Part shown: one piece after another, positions 17,077 to 25,405 of the stretch | Position numbering within the stretch: position 1 is the first letter of the stretch | How the letters are laid out: the number at the start of each line of letters is the position of its first letter | Source of the DNA: Lacticaseibacillus mingshuiensis | GTDB lineage: Bacteria > Bacillota > Bacilli > Lactobacillales > Lactobacillaceae | DNA: 64,000 nucleotides | Direction: 5' to 3' | Assembly: GCF_016861785.1 (NCBI RefSeq) | Contig: NZ_BOLS01000015.1 | Coordinates: 1 to 64,000 of the forward strand | The notes under the pieces: generated by a model | Database searches by the model: none | Seen by the model: only the letters and a program-made list of their open reading frames with translations | Told to the model about the DNA's origin: nothing | Made by a program: the position numbers and the translations under genes

Positions 17077-17961
17077 ATGCTCAACTTTATCAAAGGCATC
17101 TTGATCGGCGTCGCGCTGGTCATTCCCGGCTTATCCGGCAGTATTTTCGCCGTGGTGGTTGGCCTGTATGATCAACTGATCGAAGCAGTCAGCGAGCTGC
17201 GCCGAGAGCCGCGCCGCCATCTCCTGTTTCTGTTGCCGATCGCAGCTGGCGCCGTGCTTGGCGTGCTGCTTTCGACGAAGCTGACACTGGTCGTCACCGC
17301 CCGTTGGCCCCTTGCCAGCTATGCCTTTTTCATCGGGCTGATGCTCGGCGCCGCCCCATTCATCCGGCGAAAAATGGCCCTGGTCCGCTGGCGGCCGCAG
17401 TATCTGCTGCTCACAGTCTTGGGTTTCGGCGTGATCTATGGCCTGGCTCAACTTGGCGGCGCGAGTTCGACCGAGCTCGTGACCATCGCCCGCCTGAGTC
17501 GCATTCAGGATGCTGGCATGATGGCCTTCGCAGGGCTGTTTTCCGTGTCGCTGATGGCCATTCCCGGGGTGTCTGGCGCGATCATGTTGATGGTGATCAA
17601 CCAGTACGGCACGGTCTACAACGCCGTCAGCCAGCTTGGCGATGCCGCCCGTGCGTTACTGCGGGGCAACTGGGCGGCGATGGGCACCGCCCTTCAAAGC
17701 AGCGCCTTGCTGATTCCATTTATGGTCGGCGCCTTGATCGGGCTGCTTGCGATCGCCAAACTCATGCGGTCGCTGTTGCACCGCTTTGAAGGCCAAGTCT
17801 ACTACGCAGTTTGTGGCGTCGTGCTGGCCGCCGTCGTGATTCTCATCCAGACCGGGCTCACCCCACACTGGCCAAGCGGCTGGCTGGCCCCCATCGCACT
17901 GTGCCTGATCAGCGCCGGCGTGGGCATTGCCGCAACACTCGTGTTGGATAAACCAGAATAA
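17077..17961 (+). CDS. DUF368 family membrane protein (PopT-type undecaprenyl-phosphate transporter)
   Basis: A 294-residue protein with about eight to nine membrane helices. It contains the two signature repeats IPGLSGSIF (residues ~15-23) and IPGVSGAIM (~163-171), which mark the inverted-repeat fold of DUF368. Members of this family have been shown to recycle undecaprenyl phosphate to the inner leaflet; assignment here is by family. GGAGG precedes the ATG. Two family A repeats and a terminator follow the stop. Confidence 0.88.
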   Translation: MLNFIKGILIGVALVIPGLSGSIFAVVVGLYDQLIEAVSELRREPRRHLLFLLPIAAGAVLGVLLSTKLTLVVTARWPLASYAFFIGLMLGAAPFIRRKMALVRWRPQYLLLTVLGFGVIYGLAQLGGASSTELVTIARLSRIQDAGMMAFAGLFSVSLMAIPGVSGAIMLMVINQYGTVYNAVSQLGDAARALLRGNWAAMGTALQSSALLIPFMVGALIGLLAIAKLMRSLLHRFEGQVYYAVCGVVLAAVVILIQTGLTPHWPSGWLAPIALCLISAGVGIAATLVLDKPE

Positions 17962-17962
17962 C

Positions 17963-18083
17963 GGTGTGAAGGCCCGCGGGATGGTGGAACGGCTAGGTTG
18001 TCTCGCTTGCTTGAGGGCGCGCTAAGCCCTCGAGTGAGCGAGACACCTGGGCGCTTCCACCATGCGGGCCGAAACCCAAGTTG
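17963..18083. repeat. Palindromic repeat family A, type I copy (site 2, first)
   Basis: GGCCCGC (17971-17977) pairs with GCGGGCC (18064-18070). ATGGTGGAA (17981-17989) pairs with TTCCACCAT (18055-18063). The apical arm has TGTCTCGCT/AGCGAGACA and GAGGGC/GCCCTC. The tail is CGAAACCCAAGTT. It begins one base after the DUF368 stop. Confidence 0.9.
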
Positions 18084-18085
18084 AC

Positions 18086-18204
18086 GGTGCGTAGCGCGGC
18101 GATCAGGTCTGAGCAGTTAGCTTGGTCCTGGCGTGTATGGCGTCCCTAGCCATACACGCCAGGACCAGCTAAATGTCTCAGACCTGCCGCGCGAAACCCA
18201 AGTT
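18086..18204. repeat. Palindromic repeat family A, type II copy (site 2, second)
   Basis: The outer stem is GCGCGGC (18094-18100)/GCCGCGC (18186-18192). The middle stem is AGGTCTGAG/CTCAGACCT. The apical stem is a perfect 18 bp: GGTCCTGGCGTGTATGGC (18124-18141) with its complement at 18149-18166. The tail matches the first copy. Confidence 0.9.
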
Positions 18205-18230
18205 GACGGTGTGCCGGCCCGCCAGATGGG
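18205..18230. repeat. Truncated family A remnant (site 2, end)
   Basis: GGTGTGCCGGCCCGC followed by CAGATGGG looks like the left end of a further type I unit with the rest missing. Confidence 0.55.
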
Positions 18231-18245
18231 CGCGTTGCCAAACAC

Positions 18246-18285
18246 AAAGGGAGCCAAGGCCTCACAGTCTTGACTCCCTTTTTTC
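18246..18285. terminator. Bidirectional terminator between DUF368 and cbpB genes
   Basis: AAAGGGAG (18246-18253) pairs with CTCCCTTT (18274-18281), with an inner CAAG/CTTG and a T-run to 18285. Confidence 0.85.
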
Positions 18286-18306
18286 TTGCTGCATTGCGTT
18301 GGCAGC

Positions 18307-18795
18307 CTACCTACTGATGATGGACCCCGTGGTTTTCGGTGTCACATCATAAAAATCATCCAGATTGTGGCCGATGTAGTTGACGCCTTTCATGACTTCG
18401 CGCCGGGTCACGATGCCGGTGAAGGTGCCATCTGCCTGGACAACAGGCAAGAACGCATCGTCGACCAACAGGTGCAGCACGGTTTCCAGATCATAGGGAT
18501 CTTCGACCGTGTGGACATCGGTTTGCATGACATCCTTGACGCACATGGTGTCCAGCGACGTCAGGCTCACATCGTCCATCCCCAGCATGGTCTCCGTGAT
18601 CATGGACAGGCTCAGGAGCCCCTTGAAATGGTCGGCGTTGTCCAGGACCGGAATCTTGGCGTAGCGCACCTTGGTCAACACCAGAAACGCGTGGCGCAGC
18701 TTGTTGTCCTCGGCGACGCTGGCAACAACTTCGCCGGGGATCATGAAGTGCTTGCGGTTTGCGATCATCATTTGGTCAATGGCTTGATTGATCAT
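18307..18795 (-). CDS. cbpB: CBS-domain protein CbpB (cyclic-di-AMP-binding family)
   Basis: A 162-residue protein made of two CBS motifs (residues ~12-75 and ~85-145) with no other domain. FLVLTKVRYAKIPVLD, GLLSLSMITE, FLPVVQADG and GIVTRREVMKGVNY are the paired CBS features. The N-terminus and length match the CbpB (YkuL) group, which in other Firmicutes binds c-di-AMP and, when free of it, activates the stringent-response enzyme Rel. That role is inferred from the family. Confidence 0.85.
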   Translation of the reverse strand: MINQAIDQMMIANRKHFMIPGEVVASVAEDNKLRHAFLVLTKVRYAKIPVLDNADHFKGLLSLSMITETMLGMDDVSLTSLDTMCVKDVMQTDVHTVEDPYDLETVLHLLVDDAFLPVVQADGTFTGIVTRREVMKGVNYIGHNLDDFYDVTPKTTGSIISR

Positions 18796-18890
18796 TGAAT
18801 TGTCTCCTTTTCGGTACGTCTTCTATGATAGCGGAAAGCGCTTGTGAAATCATCCGCCGGCCAAAACCTTTACACGAATGCAAAAAGTAA

Positions 18891-18919
18891 TTGTCACCCT
18901 GCTTATAAGTTGATAGACT
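18891..18919 (+). promoter_or_regulatory. Promoter of the aquaglyceroporin gene
   Basis: TTGTCA (18891-18896), a 17-base spacer, TAGACT (18914-18919). Confidence 0.55.
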
Positions 18920-18963
18920 GAAACTACTTGTCAAAAACACGACTATCTTTTGGGGGCATCAAC

Positions 18964-19701
18964 ATGACATATGATCTGACCGTCCGCTTGGCGGCAGAGT
19001 TTATCGGCACCGCGATCATGGTGGCGCTGGGCAACGGCTCAGTGGCCAACGTGGATCTGAAAGGGACAAAAGGCAACGGCTCTGACTGGATGCTGATCGC
19101 CGTTGGGTACGGCGCTGGGGTGATGATTCCAGCGATGATCATCGGCGGGATCTCCGGCAACCACATCAACCCGGCATTCACCCTCGGGCTCGCCGTGGCG
19201 GGGATGTTCCCGTGGCGCGAAGTCCTGCCTTACCTTTTGGTGCAATTTGCCGGGGCGATGGTTGGCCAGCTGGCGGTGGTGGCCGCCTACAAGCCGCATT
19301 ACGACCTGACCACGAACACCCAGCACATCCTGGGCACCTTCAGCACGATCAATGCCACCAAGAGCAAGCTCAACGGCTTCATCAACGAATTTATCGGCTC
19401 CTTCATTCTCTTTTTCGGGGCACTGGGCATCACCAAGGCGCCATTTTTCCAAAACAATCTGGGAACTGCCCACATGGCGCTGGGTTTCCTTGTTGCCACG
19501 CTGGTCGCCAGCTTCGGGGGACCAACAGGACCGGCGCTAAATCCTGCCCGTGACCTGGCGCCCCGCCTGCTACATCAACTGCTGCCGCTCAAGCACAAGG
19601 GCAGCTCGGATTGGGGCTACGCATGGGTCCCGGTGGTGGCGCCGATCGCCGCGGCGATCTGTGCGATACTGCTTTACAAGACCGTCTTCATGACGCATTA
19701 A
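18964..19701 (+). CDS. MIP-family aquaglyceroporin (GlpF type)
   Basis: The 245-residue form starting MTYDLTVRLA is chosen because GGGGG lies 7 bases before the ATG; an in-frame TTG further up is less likely. Six membrane helices are expected. The two pore motifs are HINPAF (residues ~62-67) and LNPARDLAPR (~194-203). The Asp after NPAR is characteristic of glycerol-conducting members rather than strict water channels. It probably facilitates glycerol, water or small-solute diffusion. It is a single gene with its own promoter and terminator. Confidence 0.92.
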   Translation: MTYDLTVRLAAEFIGTAIMVALGNGSVANVDLKGTKGNGSDWMLIAVGYGAGVMIPAMIIGGISGNHINPAFTLGLAVAGMFPWREVLPYLLVQFAGAMVGQLAVVAAYKPHYDLTTNTQHILGTFSTINATKSKLNGFINEFIGSFILFFGALGITKAPFFQNNLGTAHMALGFLVATLVASFGGPTGPALNPARDLAPRLLHQLLPLKHKGSSDWGYAWVPVVAPIAAAICAILLYKTVFMTH

Positions 19702-19721
19702 CGCCAACCGCAACACAAAAA

Positions 19722-19758
19722 TGGCACCGGGACAATAGGTCCTAGTGCCATATTTTTT
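19722..19758 (+). terminator. Terminator after the aquaglyceroporin gene
   Basis: TGGCAC (19722-19727) pairs with GTGCCA (19745-19750), with inner GGGAC/GGTCC pairing and a T-run to 19758. Confidence 0.85.
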
Positions 19759-19782
19759 ACCCAGAATTTCGGACCGTCCAGC

Positions 19783-20298
19783 TCACCGCTCAAACACGCG
19801 GGTCAACTTGGCGACCGGCTGCCCATCGCGCAAGTGGTAGGCCAGCTTGAGCTGCGTTGGTGTTGTTTCCACCACGGCGTAAGTCCCGCCCAGTGGCATG
19901 AATTCGCCCCGCGGCTGGCTGATGCTGCCCGGATTGAGCAGCACGACGCCTTCGTGTTTTTCCCCGCCGAGCTGATGGGTGTGGCCAAAAATGATCAAGC
20001 CGGCATGAACGGCCTGCCCCGCTGCCAAGAGCTGGTCCATCGTCCAATTGACGCCGAAGCGGTGCCCATGCGTCAAAAACACGGTCAGGTCGCCGAGTTG
20101 CAGGGTGCGGGTCAGTGGAAACGCGGAATCAAAGTCCATGTTTCCCCGCACCGCCTGATAACGGGCAAACATGGAATCATCCGCTGGTAGCTCGGAGTCC
20201 CCGGCATACAGAAACAGGTCGGCATCCGCCTGCTGCGCCAAGATGGCTTCGAGAATCGCCTTATCCCCATGGGTATCACTGACGGCAACTAGTTTCAT
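19783..20298 (-). CDS. YfcE/MJ0936-type metallophosphodiesterase
   Basis: The 171-residue form starts MKLVAVSDTHGD with GGAGG upstream. Metal-site motifs are SDTHGD (residues 7-12), YAGDSE (~36-41), VRGNMDF (~58-64, the GNxD motif), THGHR (~88-92) and GHTHQ (~117-121), then NPGS. This is the complete YfcE phosphodiesterase set. The ATG overlaps the stop of the racemase/pyrophosphatase gene by 4 bases. The racemase-pyrophosphatase-YfcE order is conserved in lactobacilli. Confidence 0.9.
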   Translation of the reverse strand: MKLVAVSDTHGDKAILEAILAQQADADLFLYAGDSELPADDSMFARYQAVRGNMDFDSAFPLTRTLQLGDLTVFLTHGHRFGVNWTMDQLLAAGQAVHAGLIIFGHTHQLGGEKHEGVVLLNPGSISQPRGEFMPLGGTYAVVETTPTQLKLAYHLRDGQPVAKLTRVFER

Positions 20299-21740
20299 TG
20301 GGCATCCTCCTTGAACCAGGTCTGCCACCGGCTTTCAAGCGCGCGCAGGGCATTGCCGCGATGACTGATCTGATTTTTCTCATCGGCGGTCAGCTCAGCT
20401 AACGTCTTGCCGATGCTCGGGACAAAAAAGTATGGATCGTAGCCAAATCCATTGTCGCCAGCCGGCACGCCGACGATCTGGCCGTCGATGTGGCCTTCCA
20501 CGACCAAGTCACGCGCCGGGCCATTCGGCCGGGCGAGAACCAAGGTGCTGACAAACCGCGCCTGCCGCTGATCTTGGGGTACCTCGGCGAGGTCGGCGAT
20601 CAATTTGGCATTATTGGCCGCATCATTGTGGCCCCGGCCAGCATAGCGGGCGGAAAAGACGCCCGGTGCGCCATCCAGCGCCGCCACGCAAAGCCCAGAG
20701 TCATCCGCCAAAACAGGCAGCTCAAGCATTTTGGCATAGCCATCCGCCTTGAGCCGTGCGTTTTCCTCAAAGGTGCGCCCGCTTTCGGCAACGGTCGGCA
20801 GCGGGGGAAAATCGTTCAGGCTTTTCACCTGCACCCCGAGCTTAGCAAACATCGCGGCGATCTCCTTCACCTTGCCGGGGTTCTTGGAGGCGACAACGAT
20901 GGTCGTTGGCGTCGCGGCCGCCTTGTGTGTCGTCGGCTGATCGGTGATGGTCACCCGGGTCGCGGCGATGTGCAAGCCGAGCCATTCCGACGCGATCACA
21001 TCGAACATGTCGGCGTTGCCGGTGGTATAAAAATCGCGTTGCGGGGTCGGATTCGGCTGGTCGTTAGCGATGTCAAAATAATCCAGCAACGTCGAGACCT
21101 CGCTGACCGTTTCCGCGCCAGAATCGATCAAGGTCACGGTTGGGCCCATCACCTGCTGAATCAGCGGCCGAAGCAGCGGGTAATGCGTGCACCCAAGCAC
21201 CAGCGTATCCAACCCCAAAGCCTCGAGTGGCAGCAGGGTCTCGGCCACGACGCGTTTGGCCACGGCCGACTGCATCTCGTTGCTTTCGACCAGCGGCACA
21301 AACTTTGGGGCGGCCAAACTCGTCACCTGCATCTGCGCGGATTTTTGGTGAATCGTTTTCGCATAAGCCCCGCTTTTGACCGTGCCTTCTGTGCCGATCA
21401 CGCCGATGCGCCCGTTTTTCGTCTCGCGAATCGCGGCCCGACTGCCGGGCACAATGACCCCGATCACGGGAATCGCCAAGTTGGCGCGCAGATCAGGCAA
21501 GGCTGCCGCGGTCGCCGTATTACAGGCCACGACCAGCATCTTGATCTGTTTTGTCAGCAAGAAGTTGACCATCTGCCAGGTAAAGGCGCGGACCTGCTTG
21601 GGGTCACGCGGGCCATAGGGCAACCGCGCCTGGTCGCCCAAGAAAATAATGTTTTCGCCGGGAAGTTGGCGCAGTGCCTCTTTGACCACCGTCAACCCGC
21701 CGACGCCAGAATCGATAAATCCGATCGGTTGCGTATTCAT
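20295..21740 (-). CDS. murI: Fused glutamate racemase / XTP-dITP diphosphatase (MurI-RdgB)
   Basis: One 481-residue frame with two enzymes. Residues ~1-265 are glutamate racemase: GFIDSGVGGLT (7-17), the catalytic Cys in VACNTATA, and the second catalytic Cys in LGCTHYPL (~185-192). It makes D-glutamate for peptidoglycan. Residues ~285-481 are RdgB-type NTP pyrophosphatase: VASKNPGKVKEI, ESGRTFEENA, ADDSGL, FGYDPYF and SHRGNAL, which hydrolyses ITP and XTP. A Thr/Ala/Pro linker (~268-285) joins them. The two are separate neighbouring genes in many relatives. AGAGG precedes the ATG. Confidence 0.93.
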   Translation of the reverse strand: MNTQPIGFIDSGVGGLTVVKEALRQLPGENIIFLGDQARLPYGPRDPKQVRAFTWQMVNFLLTKQIKMLVVACNTATAAALPDLRANLAIPVIGVIVPGSRAAIRETKNGRIGVIGTEGTVKSGAYAKTIHQKSAQMQVTSLAAPKFVPLVESNEMQSAVAKRVVAETLLPLEALGLDTLVLGCTHYPLLRPLIQQVMGPTVTLIDSGAETVSEVSTLLDYFDIANDQPNPTPQRDFYTTGNADMFDVIASEWLGLHIAATRVTITDQPTTHKAAATPTTIVVASKNPGKVKEIAAMFAKLGVQVKSLNDFPPLPTVAESGRTFEENARLKADGYAKMLELPVLADDSGLCVAALDGAPGVFSARYAGRGHNDAANNAKLIADLAEVPQDQRQARFVSTLVLARPNGPARDLVVEGHIDGQIVGVPAGDNGFGYDPYFFVPSIGKTLAELTADEKNQISHRGNALRALESRWQTWFKEDAQ

Positions 21741-21880
21741 GCTGTTGCCTCTCTTCCATTCGTAAACTCCATTGTGGCGAATATTCGGCCAAAATTCAAG
21801 CGACAGCGTCTGCCAGCCTATTTTTCCGCGGCGGGATTGCGGTATACTGGAAAGGAAATCGGTCGATCAAGGAGCGCGTC

Positions 21881-22354
21881 ATGCCAAATCAAGCTAGTTA
21901 TCCAGAATTATTGAACCTGCCTGCCGAATCACCGTTGTTCGGCCAACTGATGTTACGGGACTTGCTCCTGCCAGAATTGCTGGGCGATGAAGACACCATG
22001 ATCGCCTACTGGGCTGGCCGGGCAATGGCGCGACGCCTGCCCGTCGAAGAAGAGGCCCTGCCGGAATTGTTCACCCGCCTCGGCCTCGGAGACCTCAAGG
22101 CAGCGGCGGCCAAGCGGAAAAGTCGCACGTATCTGCTCAGCGGCACCATCGTTGAGACGCGGCTGAAGCATTTTTCCACGCCGGACTTTCGCTTTGAAGC
22201 CGGCTTCTTGGCTCAAAGTCTCCAGCAAGTGATGGGCATCGTGGTCGAGGCGAATGCGGAAAGCGACCCGAAGCTCAAGCAGGTCACGGTGACCGTCGCC
22301 CTTGACCCCACCACGCCGCAGCCGATCGCCAAGACGTTTTATTCGCTGACTTAA
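21881..22354 (+). CDS. DUF2507 (YslB) family protein
   Basis: A 157-residue cytosolic protein with the family features LMLRDLLLPELLGDED (residues ~24-39), YWAGRAMARRLP (~45-56), and RFEAGFLAQSLQQVMG in the C-terminal half. Its fold resembles the V4R/heme-NO-sensing group; its function is unknown. AAGGAG precedes the ATG by 7 bases. It is divergent from the racemase gene and convergent with trxA, as in other lactobacilli. Confidence 0.88.
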   Translation: MPNQASYPELLNLPAESPLFGQLMLRDLLLPELLGDEDTMIAYWAGRAMARRLPVEEEALPELFTRLGLGDLKAAAAKRKSRTYLLSGTIVETRLKHFSTPDFRFEAGFLAQSLQQVMGIVVEANAESDPKLKQVTVTVALDPTTPQPIAKTFYSLT

Positions 22355-22370
22355 CCGCGTTGGTCGGCGC

Positions 22371-22423
22371 AAAAAAGGCCCTGAGCCTGACCCTATGATG
22401 GGTGCCAAGCTCAGGACCTTTTG
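22371..22423. terminator. Bidirectional terminator between DUF2507 and trxA
   Basis: AAAAAGGCCCTGAGC pairs with GCTCAGGACCTTTT (one bulge); A/T runs lie on both sides. Confidence 0.8.
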
Positions 22424-22424
22424 C

Positions 22425-22742
22425 TTACGCTTCTTTGGTGTACTTATCGAGCACTTGGATCAACTGATCCTTGGTGTGATAGCCGACCAGCTTTTCGACA
22501 ACTTCACCGTCTTTTTTGACGATCAAGGTCGGAATGGCCATGATGCCAAAGGACTGTGGGGTGTCTGGGTTCTGGTCGACATCCATCTTGGTGAACTTGA
22601 CGTCGCTGCGACTGCCCTCAAGCGCGTCGATCACCGGACTCTGCATTTTGCAGGGGCCGCACCATGTTGCCCAAAAATCGGTCAAAACAACGCCAGTATC
22701 TGTTTCCTGCTTAAAATCCTGATCTGTGACTACCTGAACCAT
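22425..22742 (-). CDS. trxA: Thioredoxin
   Basis: A 105-residue thioredoxin with the WCGPC active site (residues ~28-32), the cis-Pro in AIPTL (~70-74), and a typical fold length. It reduces disulfides in cytoplasmic proteins such as ribonucleotide reductase and peroxiredoxins. It has its own promoter upstream, although mutS2 lies just ahead on the same strand. GGAGGG lies just before the ATG. Confidence 0.96.
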   Translation of the reverse strand: MVQVVTDQDFKQETDTGVVLTDFWATWCGPCKMQSPVIDALEGSRSDVKFTKMDVDQNPDTPQSFGIMAIPTLIVKKDGEVVEKLVGYHTKDQLIQVLDKYTKEA

Positions 22743-22790
22743 AATATCCCTCCGCTATGATGTCACTGACGTCTTACTTTTTGTAACTAA

Positions 22791-22820
22791 ATTATACCGC
22801 GTTGCCCGCGAAAAAGCCAA
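22791..22820 (-). promoter_or_regulatory. Promoter of trxA
   Basis: On the minus strand: TTGGCT (22815-22820), 18-base spacer, TATAAT (22791-22796). Confidence 0.5.
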
Positions 22821-22843
22821 TCAATTGAGTGCAATGTAACATT

Positions 22844-25195
22844 TCATTTGAACTGTACAATGGTCGCGCCTGACCCACCGGCATTTTGCGGGGCAAAGCC
22901 GAATTTCTTGACCTGCTTGTTGCGGCGCAAGTACTGCGTGACCCCGTTGCGAATCGCGCCTGTACCGAGCCCGTGAATGATCGTGACCTGCTGATAATTG
23001 GCTAGCAGCGCCGCATCGATGTACCGGTCGAGCTCGGTCATCGCCTCTTCGTAGCGCTTGCCGCGCAGATCCAGCGTTGTCGACGGCCCGCTTGCCCCGC
23101 CTGACACGGTGGCGATTCGCCGTTTGGGCGCCGCCTCTGCCTGCGCCTTTTCCAGATCGGCGGTTGGCAGCTTCATGCGAATCACGCCCATTTGCACATC
23201 CCAGTGGTCGGCATCCACCTGCTCGAGCAGCACCCCATCGTTTTGATAGGACAAAACACGGACCGCATCGCCGACATGCAGCGCTTGCTTCGCTTTTTCA
23301 CGGCGCAGCACTTTATTCTGGCGGACCGCCTTGTCCTGATGGAGCGCATTGAGGCCGGACTTTGCGGCGATCAGCTGATCTTCTTTGATGGTGCCTGGAT
23401 GCGCCAGCTGCATGGCCCGCAAGTCCTTGATGATCTTGTCGGCCTTTTCCTGCGCCTTTTCAACCAGCGCATTGGCTTGGTCCTTGGCCTTGTCCAACTG
23501 CTGATCCCGCTCGCGGGTGAAGGTGTCAAAGGCGCTTTGCAGCTGATCATGCAGCGCCTGCGCGTCCTCCAACTGGCGGCGGGTCTCGGTGTATTCGATC
23601 TCGGCAGCTTTGCGCTGACTTTCCAGATCCGCGATCATGTTGTTCAGGTCGTGGCTGTCATCGGCGATCAGCGCCTTCGCCCGGTCGACGACACTGCCGT
23701 CCAGCCCTAGCCGGCGCGAGATGTCGAAGGCATTGGAGCGCCCTGGCACCCCGATCAACAGGCGGTAGGTCGGCTGAAGCGTGTCCGAGTCGAACTCCAT
23801 CGAGGCGTTGATCGTGCCCGGCGTGTTGTAGCCATACAGCTTCAACTCCGGATAATGCGTTGTCGCCACGACCTCGGCGCCACTTGCGCCCACTTCATCC
23901 AAAATGGCGATCGCCAGCGCCGCCCCTTCCTGAGGATCGGTGCCCGCGCCAAGCTCATCGAACAGCACCAGCGCGCGTTGGTCGAGCGCCTGCAGGATCG
24001 TCACGATATTCGCCATATGCCCGGAAAAAGTCGAGAGGTTTTGCTCGATCGACTGTTCATCCCCAATATCGGCAAAGACATTGGAAAAGACCCCGATCAC
24101 ACTATTTTCCTCGGCTGGGACAAACAACCCCGCCTGGCCCATCAGTTGGAGCAGGCCCAGCGTTTTCAGCGTGATCGTCTTGCCCCCGGTGTTTGGCCCG
24201 GTGACCACGATCGCCTGATAGTCCTCGCCGAGCGTGATGCGGTTTGGCACCACCTTGCGCCGGTCGAGGAGCGGATGCCGCGCCGCCAGCAGATCTACGT
24301 GATTGGCCGCGGAGACTTGCGGTTCGTTCGCCTTGAGGTCGCGGGCGTATTTTGCCTTGGCATTGATGAAATCAAAATGGCCCACCACCGCTTCATCCGC
24401 GGCCAGCGCATCCACATAAGGCGCCACCGCATTAGACAGATCGGCCAAAATGCGGGCGATCTCCTGTTGCTCCTTGATGGTGGTTTCCCGCAGTCGGTTA
24501 TTCATATCGACCACGGCTTGCGGTTCAATGAAAAGCGTCTGGCCGGTGGCGCTTTGGTCATGGACCACGCCGCCGAATTGATGGCGGTACTCCGCCTTGA
24601 CCGGAATCACATACCGGTCATCGCGAATCGTCACCAGCGGATCGCTGAGCATTTTCGCTGAATTGCCACGGGTGTATTGATCCATCCGGCTGCGAATGTC
24701 GCTTTCCAGCCGCTTGATCTGCGCGCGGATGCCGTGCAGCTCCGGACTGGCTTCGTCGGTCACGTTGCCTTCCTCATCGATCGCCGTGTAGAGCCGGCGC
24801 TCAAGAGCGGGCAGCACAGTCAACTGATTCTGCAGGTCATAGACCCGGCGCAGGTCGAGTTTTTCCTTTAGGTCCTCCAGAAACTGATCGACGCGGCTGA
24901 CGGTCCGCAAGACGCGGGTGATGCTGGCCAGTTCTGTGCCATTGAGCACCGCGCCGATCTTGACGCGCTTCAGGGCTGGCCCGATATTTTCCAGTTGCGC
25001 AACGGGGATGCCCCCTTGCAGTCGTAAAATACTGGCGCCGTCCGCCGTTTCGTCCAGCCACTCCTGAACCTCGGCTGCATCCGTGCTCGGCGTCAATTTG
25101 GCCACCTGGGCGCTGCCGCTGGCTGTCACGACCAGCTGGCTCAGCGCGCCTTGAATGCGGTCAAATTCGAGTGTTTTTAAGATCTTATTGTTCAT
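22844..25195 (-). CDS. mutS2: MutS2 ATPase/endonuclease
   Basis: A 783-residue protein. A core and lever region (1-300) lacks the mismatch-binding domain of MutS. The ABC-type ATPase has Walker A GPNTGGKT (~332-339), Walker B VLFDELGAGTDP (~405-416) and an HYPELK segment. A coiled region (~520-630) follows, and a C-terminal Smr nuclease domain (~710-783) begins DLRGKRYEEAM and contains HGLGTGAIR. MutS2 is not a mismatch repair protein; in Bacillus it acts on collided ribosomes, and in other bacteria it suppresses recombination. It follows cvpA in a conserved order. Confidence 0.94.
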   Translation of the reverse strand: MNNKILKTLEFDRIQGALSQLVVTASGSAQVAKLTPSTDAAEVQEWLDETADGASILRLQGGIPVAQLENIGPALKRVKIGAVLNGTELASITRVLRTVSRVDQFLEDLKEKLDLRRVYDLQNQLTVLPALERRLYTAIDEEGNVTDEASPELHGIRAQIKRLESDIRSRMDQYTRGNSAKMLSDPLVTIRDDRYVIPVKAEYRHQFGGVVHDQSATGQTLFIEPQAVVDMNNRLRETTIKEQQEIARILADLSNAVAPYVDALAADEAVVGHFDFINAKAKYARDLKANEPQVSAANHVDLLAARHPLLDRRKVVPNRITLGEDYQAIVVTGPNTGGKTITLKTLGLLQLMGQAGLFVPAEENSVIGVFSNVFADIGDEQSIEQNLSTFSGHMANIVTILQALDQRALVLFDELGAGTDPQEGAALAIAILDEVGASGAEVVATTHYPELKLYGYNTPGTINASMEFDSDTLQPTYRLLIGVPGRSNAFDISRRLGLDGSVVDRAKALIADDSHDLNNMIADLESQRKAAEIEYTETRRQLEDAQALHDQLQSAFDTFTRERDQQLDKAKDQANALVEKAQEKADKIIKDLRAMQLAHPGTIKEDQLIAAKSGLNALHQDKAVRQNKVLRREKAKQALHVGDAVRVLSYQNDGVLLEQVDADHWDVQMGVIRMKLPTADLEKAQAEAAPKRRIATVSGGASGPSTTLDLRGKRYEEAMTELDRYIDAALLANYQQVTIIHGLGTGAIRNGVTQYLRRNKQVKKFGFAPQNAGGSGATIVQFK

Positions 25196-25225
25196 GTTTG
25201 TCGCTCCTTGCCCTAGTCAAAAAAA

Positions 25226-25350
25226 GAAGTGGGACAAATATCGATTTTGGGTCCGACAGGTAAGTGTTCCAAGCGCCAGGTCCGCACTCTGGACCGGGTG
25301 ATTGGCGCCTTAGCTGCTCGGACCCGGACATTTGGCCCACGACACTGCAG
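25226..25350 (-). repeat. Palindromic repeat family B, short form (copy 1)
   Basis: A 125-base element on the minus strand. It begins CTGCAGTGTCGTGGGCC and ends TTGTCCCACTTC, with a T-run. Nested pairings are GTGGG/CCCAC, GGGTCCGA/TCGGACCC, AAGGCGCC/GGCGCTT and a GGTCC/GGACC apex. It lies between the terminator after cvpA and the mutS2 start. Confidence 0.85.
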
Positions 25351-25372
25351 TAGTATCAGTGGACTATACAGG

Positions 25373-25403
25373 AACTGGGACAAAACAGCGTTTTGTCCCA
25401 GTT
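25373..25403 (-). terminator. Terminator after cvpA
   Basis: AACTGGGACAAAAC (25373-25386) and GTTTTGTCCCAGTT (25390-25403) form a perfect 14-bp stem with a 3-base loop, two bases after the cvpA stop. There is no long T-run directly behind it, but the family B element following ends in seven Ts. Confidence 0.6.
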
Positions 25404-25405
25404 TC

